A DNA stretch of 64,000 nt, taken from Isosphaeraceae bacterium. GTDB taxonomy: Bacteria > Planctomycetota > Planctomycetia > Isosphaerales > Isosphaeraceae. The DNA lies in the NCBI GenBank assembly GCA_025356475.1, contig JANXSX010000044.1, forward strand, positions 1 to 64,000, read 5' to 3'. Made by a program: the position numbers and the translations under genes. Position 1 is the first letter of the stretch. The number at the start of each line of letters is the position of its first letter. Under the pieces are notes generated by a model. It did not search any database. It saw nothing but the letters and a program-made list of their open reading frames with translations, and was not told the DNA's origin. This document shows, one piece after another, positions 45,858 through 55,701 of this stretch.

Positions 45858-46148
45858 GAACGAGTTTGGGAACCAATCAAGCCGTTTGAAGTCGATCGAT
45901 CCGGCGGTAGCCCCAACTCTGGGCAAGGGCTGGGAGATTGTCTCCTGGCCAAGCGCCCAGGAGAAGCCTCCGAGCCCTCCCCAGTAGGGAGATGCGGCGA
46001 CTACCGGTTACTTCGCACTCGAGGCTGTGAGTGTGGACCAACTTCCGAAGCCCTCGACCAAGGCCACAGCTCCGTTCGACACGGAGACCGCTCAGAACTG
46101 CGTCGTCTTTAAGTGCTTATGATCATCACGTGCGTTGCGAGGTAATCG

Positions 46149-46655
46149 ATGGATTACTCCGATTATCCTGCATCGCCTGGGCCATATAAGGGATTTTCGC
46201 CGATCTACTTTGGCTGTGAACGCCGGGTCAAGTCGGTGTTGAACTTTGTGGGACACGATGATCGCGGCGTCTTGGAGATGTCGCCCAAGCGACTTGTTTT
46301 CACAGGGATGGAAGTCCTGGTCGACTGCCCGAATGTCACCTCGATCGACATGGTCGGCGAGCCTTTCCAATGGCCTGGCCTCCTCGGAGTGTCTCTCGTA
46401 CTGATCGTCATGGTCTACATGTCTGGTGATTTCGGTGGAATTCCCTGGGGGCACCCGCTGGTTGTCCCAGGGATGGTCATCTTCATGGCGATCGTCGGAG
46501 CAACGAGCCGGAGGAGTTGGGTCAAGGTGGATTACCTCGACGCAATCGCGACCCCGCATTGCGTCTATTTCAAATACGAATCGCCGTTCTTTCCGAGTCG
46601 TCGAGCGACGATACGGCTTTACAACGAGATGAGATCGAAGATTTTGGGATCCTAA
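46149..46655 (+). CDS. Hypothetical membrane protein with two spans
   Basis: The 168-residue protein has two adjacent membrane spans (WPGLLGVSLVLIVMVYMSG and VVPGMVIFMAIVGAT) between two soluble parts. The first soluble part, ERRVKSVLNFVGHDDRGVLEMSPKRLVFTGMEV, looks like a bPH-type domain, and the C-terminal segment DAIATPHCVYFKYESPFFPSRRATIRLY may finish it. No enzyme motif is visible. It lies between the YiiX-like gene and the metal-efflux set but is not clearly tied to either. Confidence 0.6.
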   Translation: MDYSDYPASPGPYKGFSPIYFGCERRVKSVLNFVGHDDRGVLEMSPKRLVFTGMEVLVDCPNVTSIDMVGEPFQWPGLLGVSLVLIVMVYMSGDFGGIPWGHPLVVPGMVIFMAIVGATSRRSWVKVDYLDAIATPHCVYFKYESPFFPSRRATIRLYNEMRSKILGS

Positions 46656-46793
46656 AACCGCAATCTACGAATGCAGTGTGGAAGCCGAAAGCCGGGATCA
46701 GCTCGGCCTCGCTTGACCTTAAGCCTCCAAGGTGAATAATAGTAGCTGTAGGATCAGGTTCAAAATGAGGCGAATGCCTTTTTTGAAAGAACG

Positions 46794-47321
46794 ATGATGA
46801 AGCGAGTTGGGGGTCGATTCGGTCGGGCAGCTCGCTTGGTGACGATTGTCGCCACGGTGCTGGCCTTGGTCCGGGTCCCGTTCCCGCAGCTCGACTATCA
46901 CAACATTCGTCATAATGATGGTCCGGGCGAAGTTTGTACGTACCACGACCATCTCTTGAGGTGGCACCCTCAGGCGGGCAACACCCAGGAAGTGACAGTG
47001 CTGCACTGGCACTGGTTCACACCCGCCGATGCCGGTGAAAGCCTGCCCAATTCGCCTCTGGACCGGAATGGTCCTGCGTGGCATGCTCACGTGCCCGTCC
47101 CCGAAGGGCTGGCAGGGGACGATGTGGTCAGTGTCGTCTCGGGACACGAGCCCCAACTGCTCGCTCGGGGGGTGGCAACCCTTCCGGTGGCAGAATTCGT
47201 GCTACCTCCGCCACGATCGATCGGCCTGGGCCGAGACGGATTGGCGAGGCTCCATGGCTTTGCGGCCACGTTTGCGCCTAGCACTGCGCGCATTGCACTC
47301 TTGAACCGCTGGAATTGCTGA
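46794..47321 (+). CDS. His-rich exported protein next to a metal-efflux operon
   Basis: The 175-residue protein has a signal-anchor start (RAARLVTIVATVLALV) and clusters of His with some Cys: DYHNIRHND, CTYHDHLLRWHP, VLHWHWFTP and AWHAHVPV. The spacing suggests metal binding. It ends 105 bases before an RND adaptor gene on the same strand. A periplasmic metal-binding or sensing partner of the efflux pump is a reasonable inference. The family is unknown to me, and the metal cannot be told. Confidence 0.7.
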   Translation: MMKRVGGRFGRAARLVTIVATVLALVRVPFPQLDYHNIRHNDGPGEVCTYHDHLLRWHPQAGNTQEVTVLHWHWFTPADAGESLPNSPLDRNGPAWHAHVPVPEGLAGDDVVSVVSGHEPQLLARGVATLPVAEFVLPPPRSIGLGRDGLARLHGFAATFAPSTARIALLNRWNC

Positions 47322-47425
47322 GTCTCCACTTCGCTTCGTGGTGATATTTTCCCGCGTTTCGATGGTTTCTGACCTCCTCTCGTGTCGATCGTTCGACCTG
47401 TGGGTTGGTCCAGAAGGAGAGTCTC

Positions 47426-48931
47426 ATGCAAGTCCCAAGTTGGTTCCATGGTCGACCGTTGAAGGTGATCTTGTACACTCTGAGTCTGGTCGCAGCCGTT
47501 ACGGTCGCGAACTTGACCCACGACCTCATCTGGCACCATTCGCGGGTCGAGGCAGCCACGACACCCGCCCCTGTGTCAAAACCAGGCCTACCTCACTCGC
47601 TGACCTTGCCGGAGGGGAAGGCGCACGCCGCCGCAATCCAGCTCGAAGCGGCCAAAGAGGTCGAACTGTCGAGTGAAGTCGGAGTCACAGGCCGGATCGA
47701 GCCGAACGTCGATCGTCGGGTCGACATCCGACCGCGAGCCTCAGGCGTGGTCCGAACGGTGAATGTGACACTCGGCCAGGCCGTGAAGGCGGGCCAGCCG
47801 CTGTTGACCCTCGATAGCCCCGACATCGGTACGGCCCGGCTCAATCTAAGGGCTAAACAACGCGAGCTTCAGACCGCGCAAACCGAGACCGATTGGCGGC
47901 AAACCGTCGCCGCTAACGTCAATCAATTGGTTATCGCGCTTAAAAAAGCAACTCCGTCCAAAGAGATCGAATCCAAGTTTGCCGAGAAACCGCTCGGGGC
48001 GAATCGTCAGACCTTGTTGACTGCTTATGCCGAATATGACATGGCCACCCACGAGGAAGAGAAGCAAATCGAGTTTAATAAGCTCAAGATCGTGGGTGAG
48101 CACCCCATGCTGCAGGCGATCCACTCACGTGAGGCGGCCCAGTCGAAGTTTGAAGCGGCGCTCGAACAGGTCAAATTCGACGCCGCCCAACAAAGGCGTA
48201 TCTCCGATCAACAAGTTCACGCTGCGGAGGCTGCTGTCATTGATGCGGCCGCTCGGTTGCGAATCCTTGGGGTCGTTGTCGACCGACCAACCTTGTTGAG
48301 TTCGACCCCTCCCGAGGTGTCACTTGCGTCGGATGATGTGACCATCTATACAATTGATGCTCCATTCGATGGACGCATCATCGCGCGATCGGCTGTGCCG
48401 AGCCAACGGGCCGAACCGACCGACGTACTCATGACCCTCGCCGACCTCTCCACAGTCCGTGTCTCAGCCGATGTGCCCGAGTCGGATGTGGCCAAGCTAC
48501 CTCGCCTCGAAGGAGGAGATGTCCGGCTGACCGCCGCAGCCTATCCCGGCAAGTCGTTCGCCGCCAGGGTGCTGAGCATTGGGTCCCAGGTCGATCCTTC
48601 AACGAGGACGGTCTCGCTGATGGCCGAACTCCCCAATCCCGAGGGGCTACTCAAGCTCGGCATGTTCGTTCGTGTCTCATTGGGTGGGGACCAGGCCGAT
48701 CGGGCTCTGGTTGTTCCCGCTGCGGCTGTTGTCGAGATCGATGGCCAAACGGTGGTCTTCACCCCCGCCAAAACGGATGATACCTACGATGTCCGTGCAG
48801 TTGTCGCGGGACGTGAGGCCGATGGGTTCCGGGTGATTACTTTGGGGCTGAAGGTTGGCGATCCTGTCGTCACTTCGGGAGCCTTCTTGCTCAAGAGCGA
48901 GTTGTTGCTCCAAGCCGAAGGCGATGAGTAA
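47426..48931 (+). CDS. RND efflux membrane-fusion adaptor (CusB/CzcB type)
   Basis: The 501-residue adaptor has an N-terminal anchor (VILYTLSLVAAVTVANL). A beta-barrel/lipoyl region (GRIEPNVDRRVDIRPRASGVVRTVNVTLGQAVKAGQPLLTLD) and a long helical hairpin (residues about 150-280) follow, closing with the second lipoyl half IDAPFDGRIIARSAVPSQRAEP. These link the inner-membrane pump to an outer-membrane channel. AGAAGGAGAG before ATG 47426 fixes the start. No outer-membrane TolC-like gene is in the window. The following gene is the pump. Confidence 0.88.
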   Translation: MQVPSWFHGRPLKVILYTLSLVAAVTVANLTHDLIWHHSRVEAATTPAPVSKPGLPHSLTLPEGKAHAAAIQLEAAKEVELSSEVGVTGRIEPNVDRRVDIRPRASGVVRTVNVTLGQAVKAGQPLLTLDSPDIGTARLNLRAKQRELQTAQTETDWRQTVAANVNQLVIALKKATPSKEIESKFAEKPLGANRQTLLTAYAEYDMATHEEEKQIEFNKLKIVGEHPMLQAIHSREAAQSKFEAALEQVKFDAAQQRRISDQQVHAAEAAVIDAAARLRILGVVVDRPTLLSSTPPEVSLASDDVTIYTIDAPFDGRIIARSAVPSQRAEPTDVLMTLADLSTVRVSADVPESDVAKLPRLEGGDVRLTAAAYPGKSFAARVLSIGSQVDPSTRTVSLMAELPNPEGLLKLGMFVRVSLGGDQADRALVVPAAAVVEIDGQTVVFTPAKTDDTYDVRAVVAGREADGFRVITLGLKVGDPVVTSGAFLLKSELLLQAEGDE

Positions 48932-48989
48932 TCAAGTCGTCAACAGTTCTCACCAAAGCTGACATCTCATATCTATCGCGAGACCTTCC

Positions 48990-51900
48990 ATGCTTAATGC
49001 ATTGATCGAAGGCGCGTTGCGCAATCGATTCCTGGTATTAATTGGCACGTTCCTTGTTGCTGGGCTCGGTCTGTATTCCGCCTTTCGGTTGCCGATCGAC
49101 GCGGTTCCTGACCTGACGAACATCCAGGTCCAGGTGATCACCGAGGCACCGGCGCTCAGCCCTCTTGAGGTCGAGACACTCCTCTCTTTCCCCGTCGAGG
49201 GGGCGATGTCGGGCTTGCCAGACGTCGAGCAGATCCGCTCGATCTCCAAGTTCGGGATCTCGGTGGTTACCGTCGTTTTCAAGGAAGGAACCGATATCTA
49301 TCGGGCGCGTCAGCTTGTCGGTGAGCGGCTCTCACGAGCGGCCGAGTCGATCCCATCCGGTTATGGAACCCCGATGCTCGGCCCAATTGCGACGGCACTC
49401 GGCGAGGTCTATCAGTTCCAGGTCAAGGGGAAAGGCTTCAGCCCGATGGAGCTGAGGACCACGCTCGACTGGTTCATCGCCTACCAGTTACGGACGGTCC
49501 CAGGTGTGACCGAAATCAATGCACATGGCGGTGATTACAAGACCTATCAAATTCAGCTCGACCCCGATCGACTGGGCACTTATGGTCTGACCATCAGCGA
49601 AGTGATGGCAGCACTCAAGGCGAATAACGCCAACGTCGGCGGCGGCTACTTGGTGCGTGATGGCGAGGCCCGCTATATCCGAGGCGAGAGCCAGGCGCAC
49701 ACCGTTGCCGATATCGCCGCGATCGTACTCGACGAACGGGATGGCGTACCGATCACGATTGGCAAAGTCGCGGAGGTCGAGCCGGCCCCGATGATCCGCG
49801 CAGGGCTGGTCACTCGCGACGGTGAGGGCGAGATCGTGACCGGCCTGGTCATGATGCTCATCGGCCAGAACTCGCGAGAAGTGGTCGCACGCGTTAAGGT
49901 CGAAATCGAACGGTTGAATAAAAGCTTGCCGCTAGGTATGAGCATTGAACCACTGTATGACCGGACCCACCTGATCGATCAGACCCTCGACACCGTGATG
50001 CATAACCTGGTCGAAGGGGGCGTCCTCGTGATGGCGGTCCTCCTGTTGCTGCTGGGGGATCTGCGAGGCGGGTTCATTGTGGCGCTGGCGATACCACTCT
50101 CGATGCTGTTTGCAGCCAACATCATGTTTGCAACCGGTGTGACTGCCAGCCTGATGAGTCTCGGGGCGATCGACTTCGGCCTGATCGTCGACTCCAGCGT
50201 CATCATGGTCGAGAACTGCGTGCGAAGGCTCGGTCACGAGGGTTCGTCGCGGTCGAAACTCGAGATCGTGCGTGATGCGGCGGTCGAAGTGCGGCGTCCC
50301 ACGATGTTCGGTGAGCTGATCATCGCGATCGTCTACCTGCCAATCCTGGCGCTCGAAGGGACCGAGGGGAAGTTGTTCCGGCCAATGGCATTGACCGTGA
50401 TCTTCGCACTGGCCGGTTCCATGGTTCTTTCGCTGACCTTGATGCCGGTACTGGCGTCCATCTTCCTCAAAGTTCGTGGTGAAGAGAAGGAAGTTTGGCT
50501 CGTCCGAATGATCAAGTGGTTTTATGCTCCTATGCTCAAATCGTTTGTCAAACATCCGGTGGCTGCGGCATTGGTCGCTCTGGCCCTGATCGCCTCAAGT
50601 GTGCCAGTGGCGATGGGATTGGGGGGTGAGTTTATGCCCAAGCTCAACGAAGGCGACCTCTTGGTGGAAGCTGTGCGCATCCCTTCGGCTTCACTCGAAG
50701 GGGCGGTGACGTCGTCAACTCAGATCGAGAAGGTCTTGAAGGAGTTTCCTGAGGTTCGAACCGTCTTCAGCAAAACCGGTCGACCCGAGATCGCAAACGA
50801 CGTGATGGGGGTGCATCAGACCGATGTCTGGACATTGTTACATCCGCAAACGGAGTGGCGACCCGGGTTGACGCGTGATCAGTTGATCGAAGATATGGAC
50901 AAGGCACTGAATGAAAACGTACCCGGAGTCAAGTTCGGGTTCAGCCAACCCATCGAGATGCGAGTCAACGAACTGGTCGCAGGGGTCAAGAGCGACGTCG
51001 CCGCTCTAATCTATGGGCCTGATCTCGATGTCCTGAGCAAGAAGGCGACCGAGATCGAGCACGTGCTCGCAGGAATCAGCGGTGCGACCGACCTGAAATC
51101 GCCAAGCTCCGGTCGGCTGCCGATGCTCCGGGTCAAGGTCCGGCGCGATCAGCTCGCCAGGTTTGGGATCAAGGCCTCCGACGTACTCGACGCCATCGCA
51201 GCGCTCGGCGGCACGACCGTTGGGATCATCTTCGAAGGCCAGGCCCGCCATCCGATCCAGGTTCGGCTCCCCATCGCCTGGCGTAACGATATCAGCAAGA
51301 TCGGCTCGATTCGTGTGGTCGATCCCAAGGGTCGACCGATCGCGCTTCGTGATCTGGCAGAGCTTATCCAAGAGGAAGGTCCTAGCGAGGTCGAGCGCGA
51401 GAACGTCCAACGCAGGGCGGTCGTTGGCGTCAACGTGCGAGGTCGCGACCTGACCGGTTTTGTTGCCGATGCCCAGAAAGCGATCAGCCAGCAGGTCAAA
51501 CTACCGCCCGGCTACATATTAAGGTGGGGGGGACAGTTCGAGCACCTTCAGACTGCAACCCATCGGCTCCTGATTGTGGTTCCTGTGGCACTAGGCTTGA
51601 TCTTTATCTTGCTCTATTCAACATTCGGCTCGACCCGACTGGCCAGCCTTATCTATCTGGCCGTTCCGATGGCTGCCACCGGAGGCGTCTTTGCTCTGGC
51701 GTTGCGAGGCTTACCCTTCTCGATCTCAGCGGGGGTCGGGTTCATCGCGTTGTTTGGTGTCGCGGTTCTCAACGGCTTGGTCTGGGTCAGCGCGGTCGAG
51801 CACCTCCGCGATTCCGGTACCGAGCCGCACGAAGCCGCACTTGAGGCGGCCCTTGTCCGGCTCCGGCCCGTTTTGATGACCGCGCTGGTGGCTGGTCTTG

Positions 51901-52067
51901 GCTTTCTCCCCATGGCCGTCGCCACCACCCCGGGCGCGGAGATTCAGCGACCGCTGGCCACAGTCGTCATCGGCGGTCTTGTCACGAGTACACTCCTCAC
52001 GGTCTTGGTCTTACCTGCGATTTACCCGTGGTTTGCCAAGCGATCGAAAGAGGGGTTCAACTCATGA
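48990..52067 (+). CDS. Heavy-metal RND efflux pump (CusA/CzcA type)
   Basis: This 1,025-residue HME-RND pump is full length. The proton relay in the fourth span reads AIDFGLIVDSSVIMVEN, with Asp, Asp and Glu kept as in CzcA. Porter-region motifs include FSKTGRPEIANDVMGVHQTDVWTLL and LGGEFMPKLNEGDL. Divalent or monovalent metal ions would be moved from the periplasm out of the cell with proton influx. The metal is uncertain. The stop overlaps the next gene by ATGA. Neighbours are the adaptor and the His-rich protein. Confidence 0.93.
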   Translation: MLNALIEGALRNRFLVLIGTFLVAGLGLYSAFRLPIDAVPDLTNIQVQVITEAPALSPLEVETLLSFPVEGAMSGLPDVEQIRSISKFGISVVTVVFKEGTDIYRARQLVGERLSRAAESIPSGYGTPMLGPIATALGEVYQFQVKGKGFSPMELRTTLDWFIAYQLRTVPGVTEINAHGGDYKTYQIQLDPDRLGTYGLTISEVMAALKANNANVGGGYLVRDGEARYIRGESQAHTVADIAAIVLDERDGVPITIGKVAEVEPAPMIRAGLVTRDGEGEIVTGLVMMLIGQNSREVVARVKVEIERLNKSLPLGMSIEPLYDRTHLIDQTLDTVMHNLVEGGVLVMAVLLLLLGDLRGGFIVALAIPLSMLFAANIMFATGVTASLMSLGAIDFGLIVDSSVIMVENCVRRLGHEGSSRSKLEIVRDAAVEVRRPTMFGELIIAIVYLPILALEGTEGKLFRPMALTVIFALAGSMVLSLTLMPVLASIFLKVRGEEKEVWLVRMIKWFYAPMLKSFVKHPVAAALVALALIASSVPVAMGLGGEFMPKLNEGDLLVEAVRIPSASLEGAVTSSTQIEKVLKEFPEVRTVFSKTGRPEIANDVMGVHQTDVWTLLHPQTEWRPGLTRDQLIEDMDKALNENVPGVKFGFSQPIEMRVNELVAGVKSDVAALIYGPDLDVLSKKATEIEHVLAGISGATDLKSPSSGRLPMLRVKVRRDQLARFGIKASDVLDAIAALGGTTVGIIFEGQARHPIQVRLPIAWRNDISKIGSIRVVDPKGRPIALRDLAELIQEEGPSEVERENVQRRAVVGVNVRGRDLTGFVADAQKAISQQVKLPPGYILRWGGQFEHLQTATHRLLIVVPVALGLIFILLYSTFGSTRLASLIYLAVPMAATGGVFALALRGLPFSISAGVGFIALFGVAVLNGLVWVSAVEHLRDSGTEPHEAALEAALVRLRPVLMTALVAGLGFLPMAVATTPGAEIQRPLATVVIGGLVTSTLLTVLVLPAIYPWFAKRSKEGFNS

Positions 52068-52819
52068 ACGAATCAACAATTGACCGCATGGCACCGACGA
52101 TCCGCCCCCCAGGGCCTGCTCTGATGTATCAGAGCTGGAGGCATTTGCTCTTCCTGCACTGGGAGGTTCCGGTCGAGGCTCTGGCTCGACTCTTGCCACC
52201 CGGCCTTACGATCGACACCTATGATGGAAAAGCCTATGTGGGGCTTGTCCCTTTCACGATGCGAGGGGTCCGTCCAAGGGGCCTCCCCGCCGTTAGCTGG
52301 CTTTCAAACTTTCACGAAACGAACGTGCGAACCTACGTCCGGGTCGGTAACGCCGATCCTGGGGTCTGGTTCTTCAGTCTTGAGGCAGCAAACAGGATTG
52401 CAGTCACGCTTGCTCGAACTTTCTTCCATTTGCCCTATTTCCATGCCAGAATGAGCCTTACGACCGATTCATCCGGTCAAATCACCTACTCATCGACCCG
52501 TTGTGTCTCGAGTGTGAATCCTCCGTTCACGCGCGTTCGGGCCCGACCGATAGAGGGGGTCGCGCCCTGCATTCAGGGTACATTGGAACACTTCCTGATC
52601 GAGCGTTACATCCTCTACGCCGGACATGGTGGCCGGCTCTCGCGTGGACGGGTCCACCACTCATCTTACCCAGTCCAGCACGCCGAGCTTTTTGGGCTCG
52701 AAGAAAATTTGTTGGAATCCATGACAATTGTCCGACCAGACTTACGACCACTTGTCCACTATGCATCGGGGGTAGATGTGGAGATATTTCCCCTAGAAAA
52801 GCTGAATATTTCGGGGTAA
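52064..52819 (+). CDS. YqjF-like protein (DUF2071)
   Basis: This 251-residue protein is a full-length member of the DUF2071/YqjF family, with SWRHLLFLHWEVPVEALARLLPPGL, AYVGLVPFTMRGVRP, FHETNVRTYVR and a C-terminal LRPLVHYASGVDVEIFPLE. Its function is unknown, but the family is widely conserved. It starts at ATG 52064 inside the pump stop (ATGA), so it is translated with the efflux unit. A role in metal response would be a guess. Confidence 0.88.
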   Translation: MNESTIDRMAPTIRPPGPALMYQSWRHLLFLHWEVPVEALARLLPPGLTIDTYDGKAYVGLVPFTMRGVRPRGLPAVSWLSNFHETNVRTYVRVGNADPGVWFFSLEAANRIAVTLARTFFHLPYFHARMSLTTDSSGQITYSSTRCVSSVNPPFTRVRARPIEGVAPCIQGTLEHFLIERYILYAGHGGRLSRGRVHHSSYPVQHAELFGLEENLLESMTIVRPDLRPLVHYASGVDVEIFPLEKLNISG

Positions 52820-53137
52820 ACGCGTTGCAACGCGGAGGGTATTTCTTGTGACTCGGAAAATCGCTTAAAATCGAAAAATTTCAAAATTCTTGAGATTTTG
52901 GTCAAAATTGGTCTTGCAATCGGCGAGACGATCTCTCAATCTGTGCCTCAGACGTGGGAGTCGAGTGAGATCGTTTCGCCAGAGGCACGAATTTCAAGGA
53001 GGCTGTGTCGCAGGGCTCAAAGGAGGAGCAGGCGGATCGATCTCGAAACGACAGATGGCATTCGGGCTGCCTTGGGGTGGTCTGACCTGCGTCGGTTCGA
53101 GGGAGTTGGAACGTTGCCAGATCGAAACACCATCAGG
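52820..53137. other. AT-rich intergenic region
   Basis: Bases 52850-52920 are rich in A and T, with repeated AAAATC/AAATTT-type words. No terminator is certain. A long in-frame leader precedes the CAP-domain gene but has no RBS or domain. Confidence 0.4.
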
Positions 53138-53683
53138 ATGAACACTCGTGCAACAGTTTTTGTGTTGCTGGCCTTCGGGTCGCTGAACGTCTGGACGACG
53201 AAATCTTTTGGCCAGGCCCTTGTGGCCCCGGTCGCTGTCCCCGCAGTCGCAACTGCTACCCCATCTCCCGTCGCGGCCACGGTCCCGGTCGCAAGCCTTG
53301 TTCCCACCACGTACGTCACCACCGTCCCTGCTCAACCGGCGCAGCAGCCAGTTCCGCAGATTGCAGCCGTTGCTGCGGGCGACCCGTACGGATTCACTGT
53401 TTGGTTGAACGCGACGCGGGCTCAGTACGGCCTCCGCGCAGTGGGCTATGACCCCAACCTTGCATCGTGGTGCGGTGCCAACAACGCCCAGCAGGCGTCG
53501 CGCGGAATGGGCCACCACGTGATGGGCCCCGCCCGCCGACAGAACTGCGCCATGGGTGCTTATGCCAATATCGGTGCCATGTGGCTCAACAGCCCCGCGC
53601 ACCGGGCAGCCTTGCTCGATCCGTCGATCTCCTCGATCGGCATCGCGGGCTGGGGCGCTTATTGGACCTTCAACGCCTACTGA
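53138..53683 (+). CDS. Secreted CAP-domain protein
   Basis: The 181-residue protein has a signal peptide (TRATVFVLLAFGSLNVWTTKSFG), a Pro/Ala/Val/Thr-rich linker and a CAP (SCP/PR1) fold domain. The domain shows LNATRAQYGLRAVGYDPNLASWCGANNAQQ, GHHVMG and AMWLNSPAHRAALLDPSISSIGIAG. CAP proteins are extracellular with diverse or unknown roles. The usual His/Glu pairs are only partly visible, so activity is unclear. The start ATG is followed by a signal peptide, but the RBS (ATCAGG) is weak. Confidence 0.75.
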   Translation: MNTRATVFVLLAFGSLNVWTTKSFGQALVAPVAVPAVATATPSPVAATVPVASLVPTTYVTTVPAQPAQQPVPQIAAVAAGDPYGFTVWLNATRAQYGLRAVGYDPNLASWCGANNAQQASRGMGHHVMGPARRQNCAMGAYANIGAMWLNSPAHRAALLDPSISSIGIAGWGAYWTFNAY

Positions 53684-53817
53684 TTTGTTTATCAGGCGTC
53701 TCATGCTACACACGTCGCAACGAGGCGACGTAACTGAGTAGACCGGCCCCCATCTCGGACAAGTGTGCGAGGCTTCGAGATTCGGGGCGCCGTGGGATAT
53801 CTACCGAACTCGTGATG

Positions 53818-53849
53818 CAAGACCTAGGAAGTGCACATCCTAGGTCTTG
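53818..53849. terminator. Inverted repeat between convergent genes
   Basis: A perfect 12 bp stem (CAAGACCTAGGA with TCCTAGGTCTTG) has an eight-base loop. It lies between the CAP-domain and lipoprotein gene ends. There is no clear T run, so the terminator role is likely but not certain. Confidence 0.55.
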
Positions 53850-53851
53850 GG

Positions 53852-54415
53852 TCACAGGAACAGCGTCTCTTTGATCCGACCGAGAATCACCTGCTCGAGT
53901 TTCGTGTCCCGGCCACGGTCGATCCATTGGATGGGGCTGGGGACTGGCCCGATGACCTCTCGGGTCCGGTTCAGTGGAATCTCGTTATTGAAAACAGCGC
54001 GGCCAATCGCTTGCCGTTCAGGCTGGGCGAGGTCTTCGAGCTGTTTGAAGACCTGGACCTTAATTTTGTAACCGCCACCAGGAGCGGGGTCGACATTGGC
54101 GATCGCGAAGCGGCGGATCGTTTGGAGACTGGATTCCAGGCGGTCGTGGAGGCCGACCGAATCACCGCTCCAGGGCTCTAATAAGGTGGCCCCAGGCCTT
54201 GGTTGCGTCACGATCTTGCGGGCACGACGGTCCTCGGTTGCGAGGTCGAAGTACTCGTCAAGGATCGTCACAGTCGCACGCCAGGCGCTCTCGAAATCGG
54301 CCGATGGGGCCAGGATCGGATTCTCGACCACGGCGGGGCGAGTCGCGGCGCTGAAGGTCGCGCAGCCGGTCGGCACCAGCGCGAACGAAACCAGCAAGAA
54401 AGACCTGCGACGCAT
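53852..54415 (-). CDS. Putative lipoprotein
   Basis: The 187-residue protein has a basic start and a hydrophobic segment ending LVPTGCAT, a lipobox-like site with Cys at about residue 18. The mature part includes DFESAWRATVTILDEYFDL and a strand/turn set (GGGYKIKVQVFKQLED), without known catalytic motifs. It may be a small envelope lipoprotein of planctomycete type. The ATG at 54415 is chosen because the frame otherwise opens with TTG. Confidence 0.6.
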   Translation of the reverse strand: MRRRSFLLVSFALVPTGCATFSAATRPAVVENPILAPSADFESAWRATVTILDEYFDLATEDRRARKIVTQPRPGATLLEPWSGDSVGLHDRLESSLQTIRRFAIANVDPAPGGGYKIKVQVFKQLEDLAQPERQAIGRAVFNNEIPLNRTREVIGPVPSPIQWIDRGRDTKLEQVILGRIKETLFL

Positions 54416-54660
54416 GGGCAACTCTCGCCACCGGACCTAACGGACAAATCTCTGCGACGCAGGTCACAAACGTGTTGGGCGGCGAGAGGTGTGTGGCAAA
54501 TCCGAAAGACCCTGCGCGGCGGGCATGATGCGGATTATCGTTATTTCTGGCAAGGCTAATCCTCAGGGGAAAACCGGACGTAGGCTTGCCTCAGTGGAAC
54601 TCGCCTGCGCGTTCTTCCGCGTTTCGGCGAGATCGATTGGGGACCAGGAGGATACGGACC

Positions 54661-55695
54661 ATGTTCGACACCATGAAGACAGTCGCAGACAGACCCTCGC
54701 GCAATGGCGTGCTCGCGCGCCTCAAGTCGGCTTGGTGCTCAATAATGTCCGCGCATCGAGAAACGTCGAGTTTGGTTCTCCATGAGTTCGCCCAGAGTCT
54801 GGAGGAGAGTCGCGAGCCAGCCGAGGTCCAGGTTGCATTCTTGCGTCGCGTTTACGAACTCAGTGGAGCAGTCAAAGCGGAACTCTGGATCGAAAGAGAA
54901 GGTCGCCCCCAATATGTCTCTTGCTGGCCTGAACCGCGTACCGGGGAGTCTGCCCGCGTGACCAAGGGCTCGAGCGTAAGTGATGCAGACTGGATCCGCC
55001 TGCCGATCCGTGGTGGTGGCCAGGCCCAGGGAACCCTCCGACTCCTTTCCTCCCCCGGCCAAGTCTGGTCCGGTCAGACCCTGCGTGACCTAACGACGAT
55101 GGCCGTTATGGCAACTTCCGCAGAGCGAGCCCTTCGCAACGATCGACTTGCTGAAGCCGAGACGACACATGACGTGATTTCAGGTCTACACAACAATACA
55201 TTTCTCCAAGCCTTCTTAAATTACACCGTCCATCAAGCCCAGAGGCGTCATGAATCCGTGTCGCTACTCTACCTGGGAATCGACCGCCTGGGAGCGATCG
55301 AGAGCCTGCATGGTCCCGAAGTGACGATTCAGGCGATGCGATGCGTGGCTCGGGCGACGTTAAGCACTCTGCGATCGGGCGACGTTGTTGGCCGACTCAA
55401 CGACGGACGCCTCGTCGCTGTTCTGCCCAACGTCGCCTCTGCAGACAGCTTGATTGTGGCGGAAGCTCTTTGTGCCGCGATTGCCGAGGCAGGTAAGGCG
55501 ACGATCGAAATGCCGGTTCTGACCGCCTCGTTGGGAGTGGCCACGTATCCTGACCATGCTCACGATGCCGCAAGCCTTCGAGCCGCCGCCGCTGCCGCCT
55601 TGTTGCGAGCCCAGGCACTCGGTCGAAATCAAGTGCTCGGGACGTCGGCGGTGAATCCGCGATCGACACTCTCGGTCATGAACGCGGCGGGTTAA
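54661..55695 (+). CDS. GAF-like + degenerate GGDEF protein, probable c-di-GMP-binding receptor
   Basis: The 344-residue protein has an N-terminal GAF-like region (about 38-160) and a C-terminal GGDEF fold starting HDVISGLHNNTFLQAFLNYTV, with LLYLGIDRLGAI. The active-site motif is NDGRL (247-251) instead of GGDEF, so cyclase activity should be lost. Five residues upstream, RSGD (238-241) keeps the RxxD I-site pattern that binds c-di-GMP in many cyclases and in receptors such as PelD. AGGAGG lies 8-9 bases before ATG 54661. The target pathway is unknown. Confidence 0.8.
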   Translation: MFDTMKTVADRPSRNGVLARLKSAWCSIMSAHRETSSLVLHEFAQSLEESREPAEVQVAFLRRVYELSGAVKAELWIEREGRPQYVSCWPEPRTGESARVTKGSSVSDADWIRLPIRGGGQAQGTLRLLSSPGQVWSGQTLRDLTTMAVMATSAERALRNDRLAEAETTHDVISGLHNNTFLQAFLNYTVHQAQRRHESVSLLYLGIDRLGAIESLHGPEVTIQAMRCVARATLSTLRSGDVVGRLNDGRLVAVLPNVASADSLIVAEALCAAIAEAGKATIEMPVLTASLGVATYPDHAHDAASLRAAAAAALLRAQALGRNQVLGTSAVNPRSTLSVMNAAG

Positions 55696-55701
55696 TCGAA
55701 C

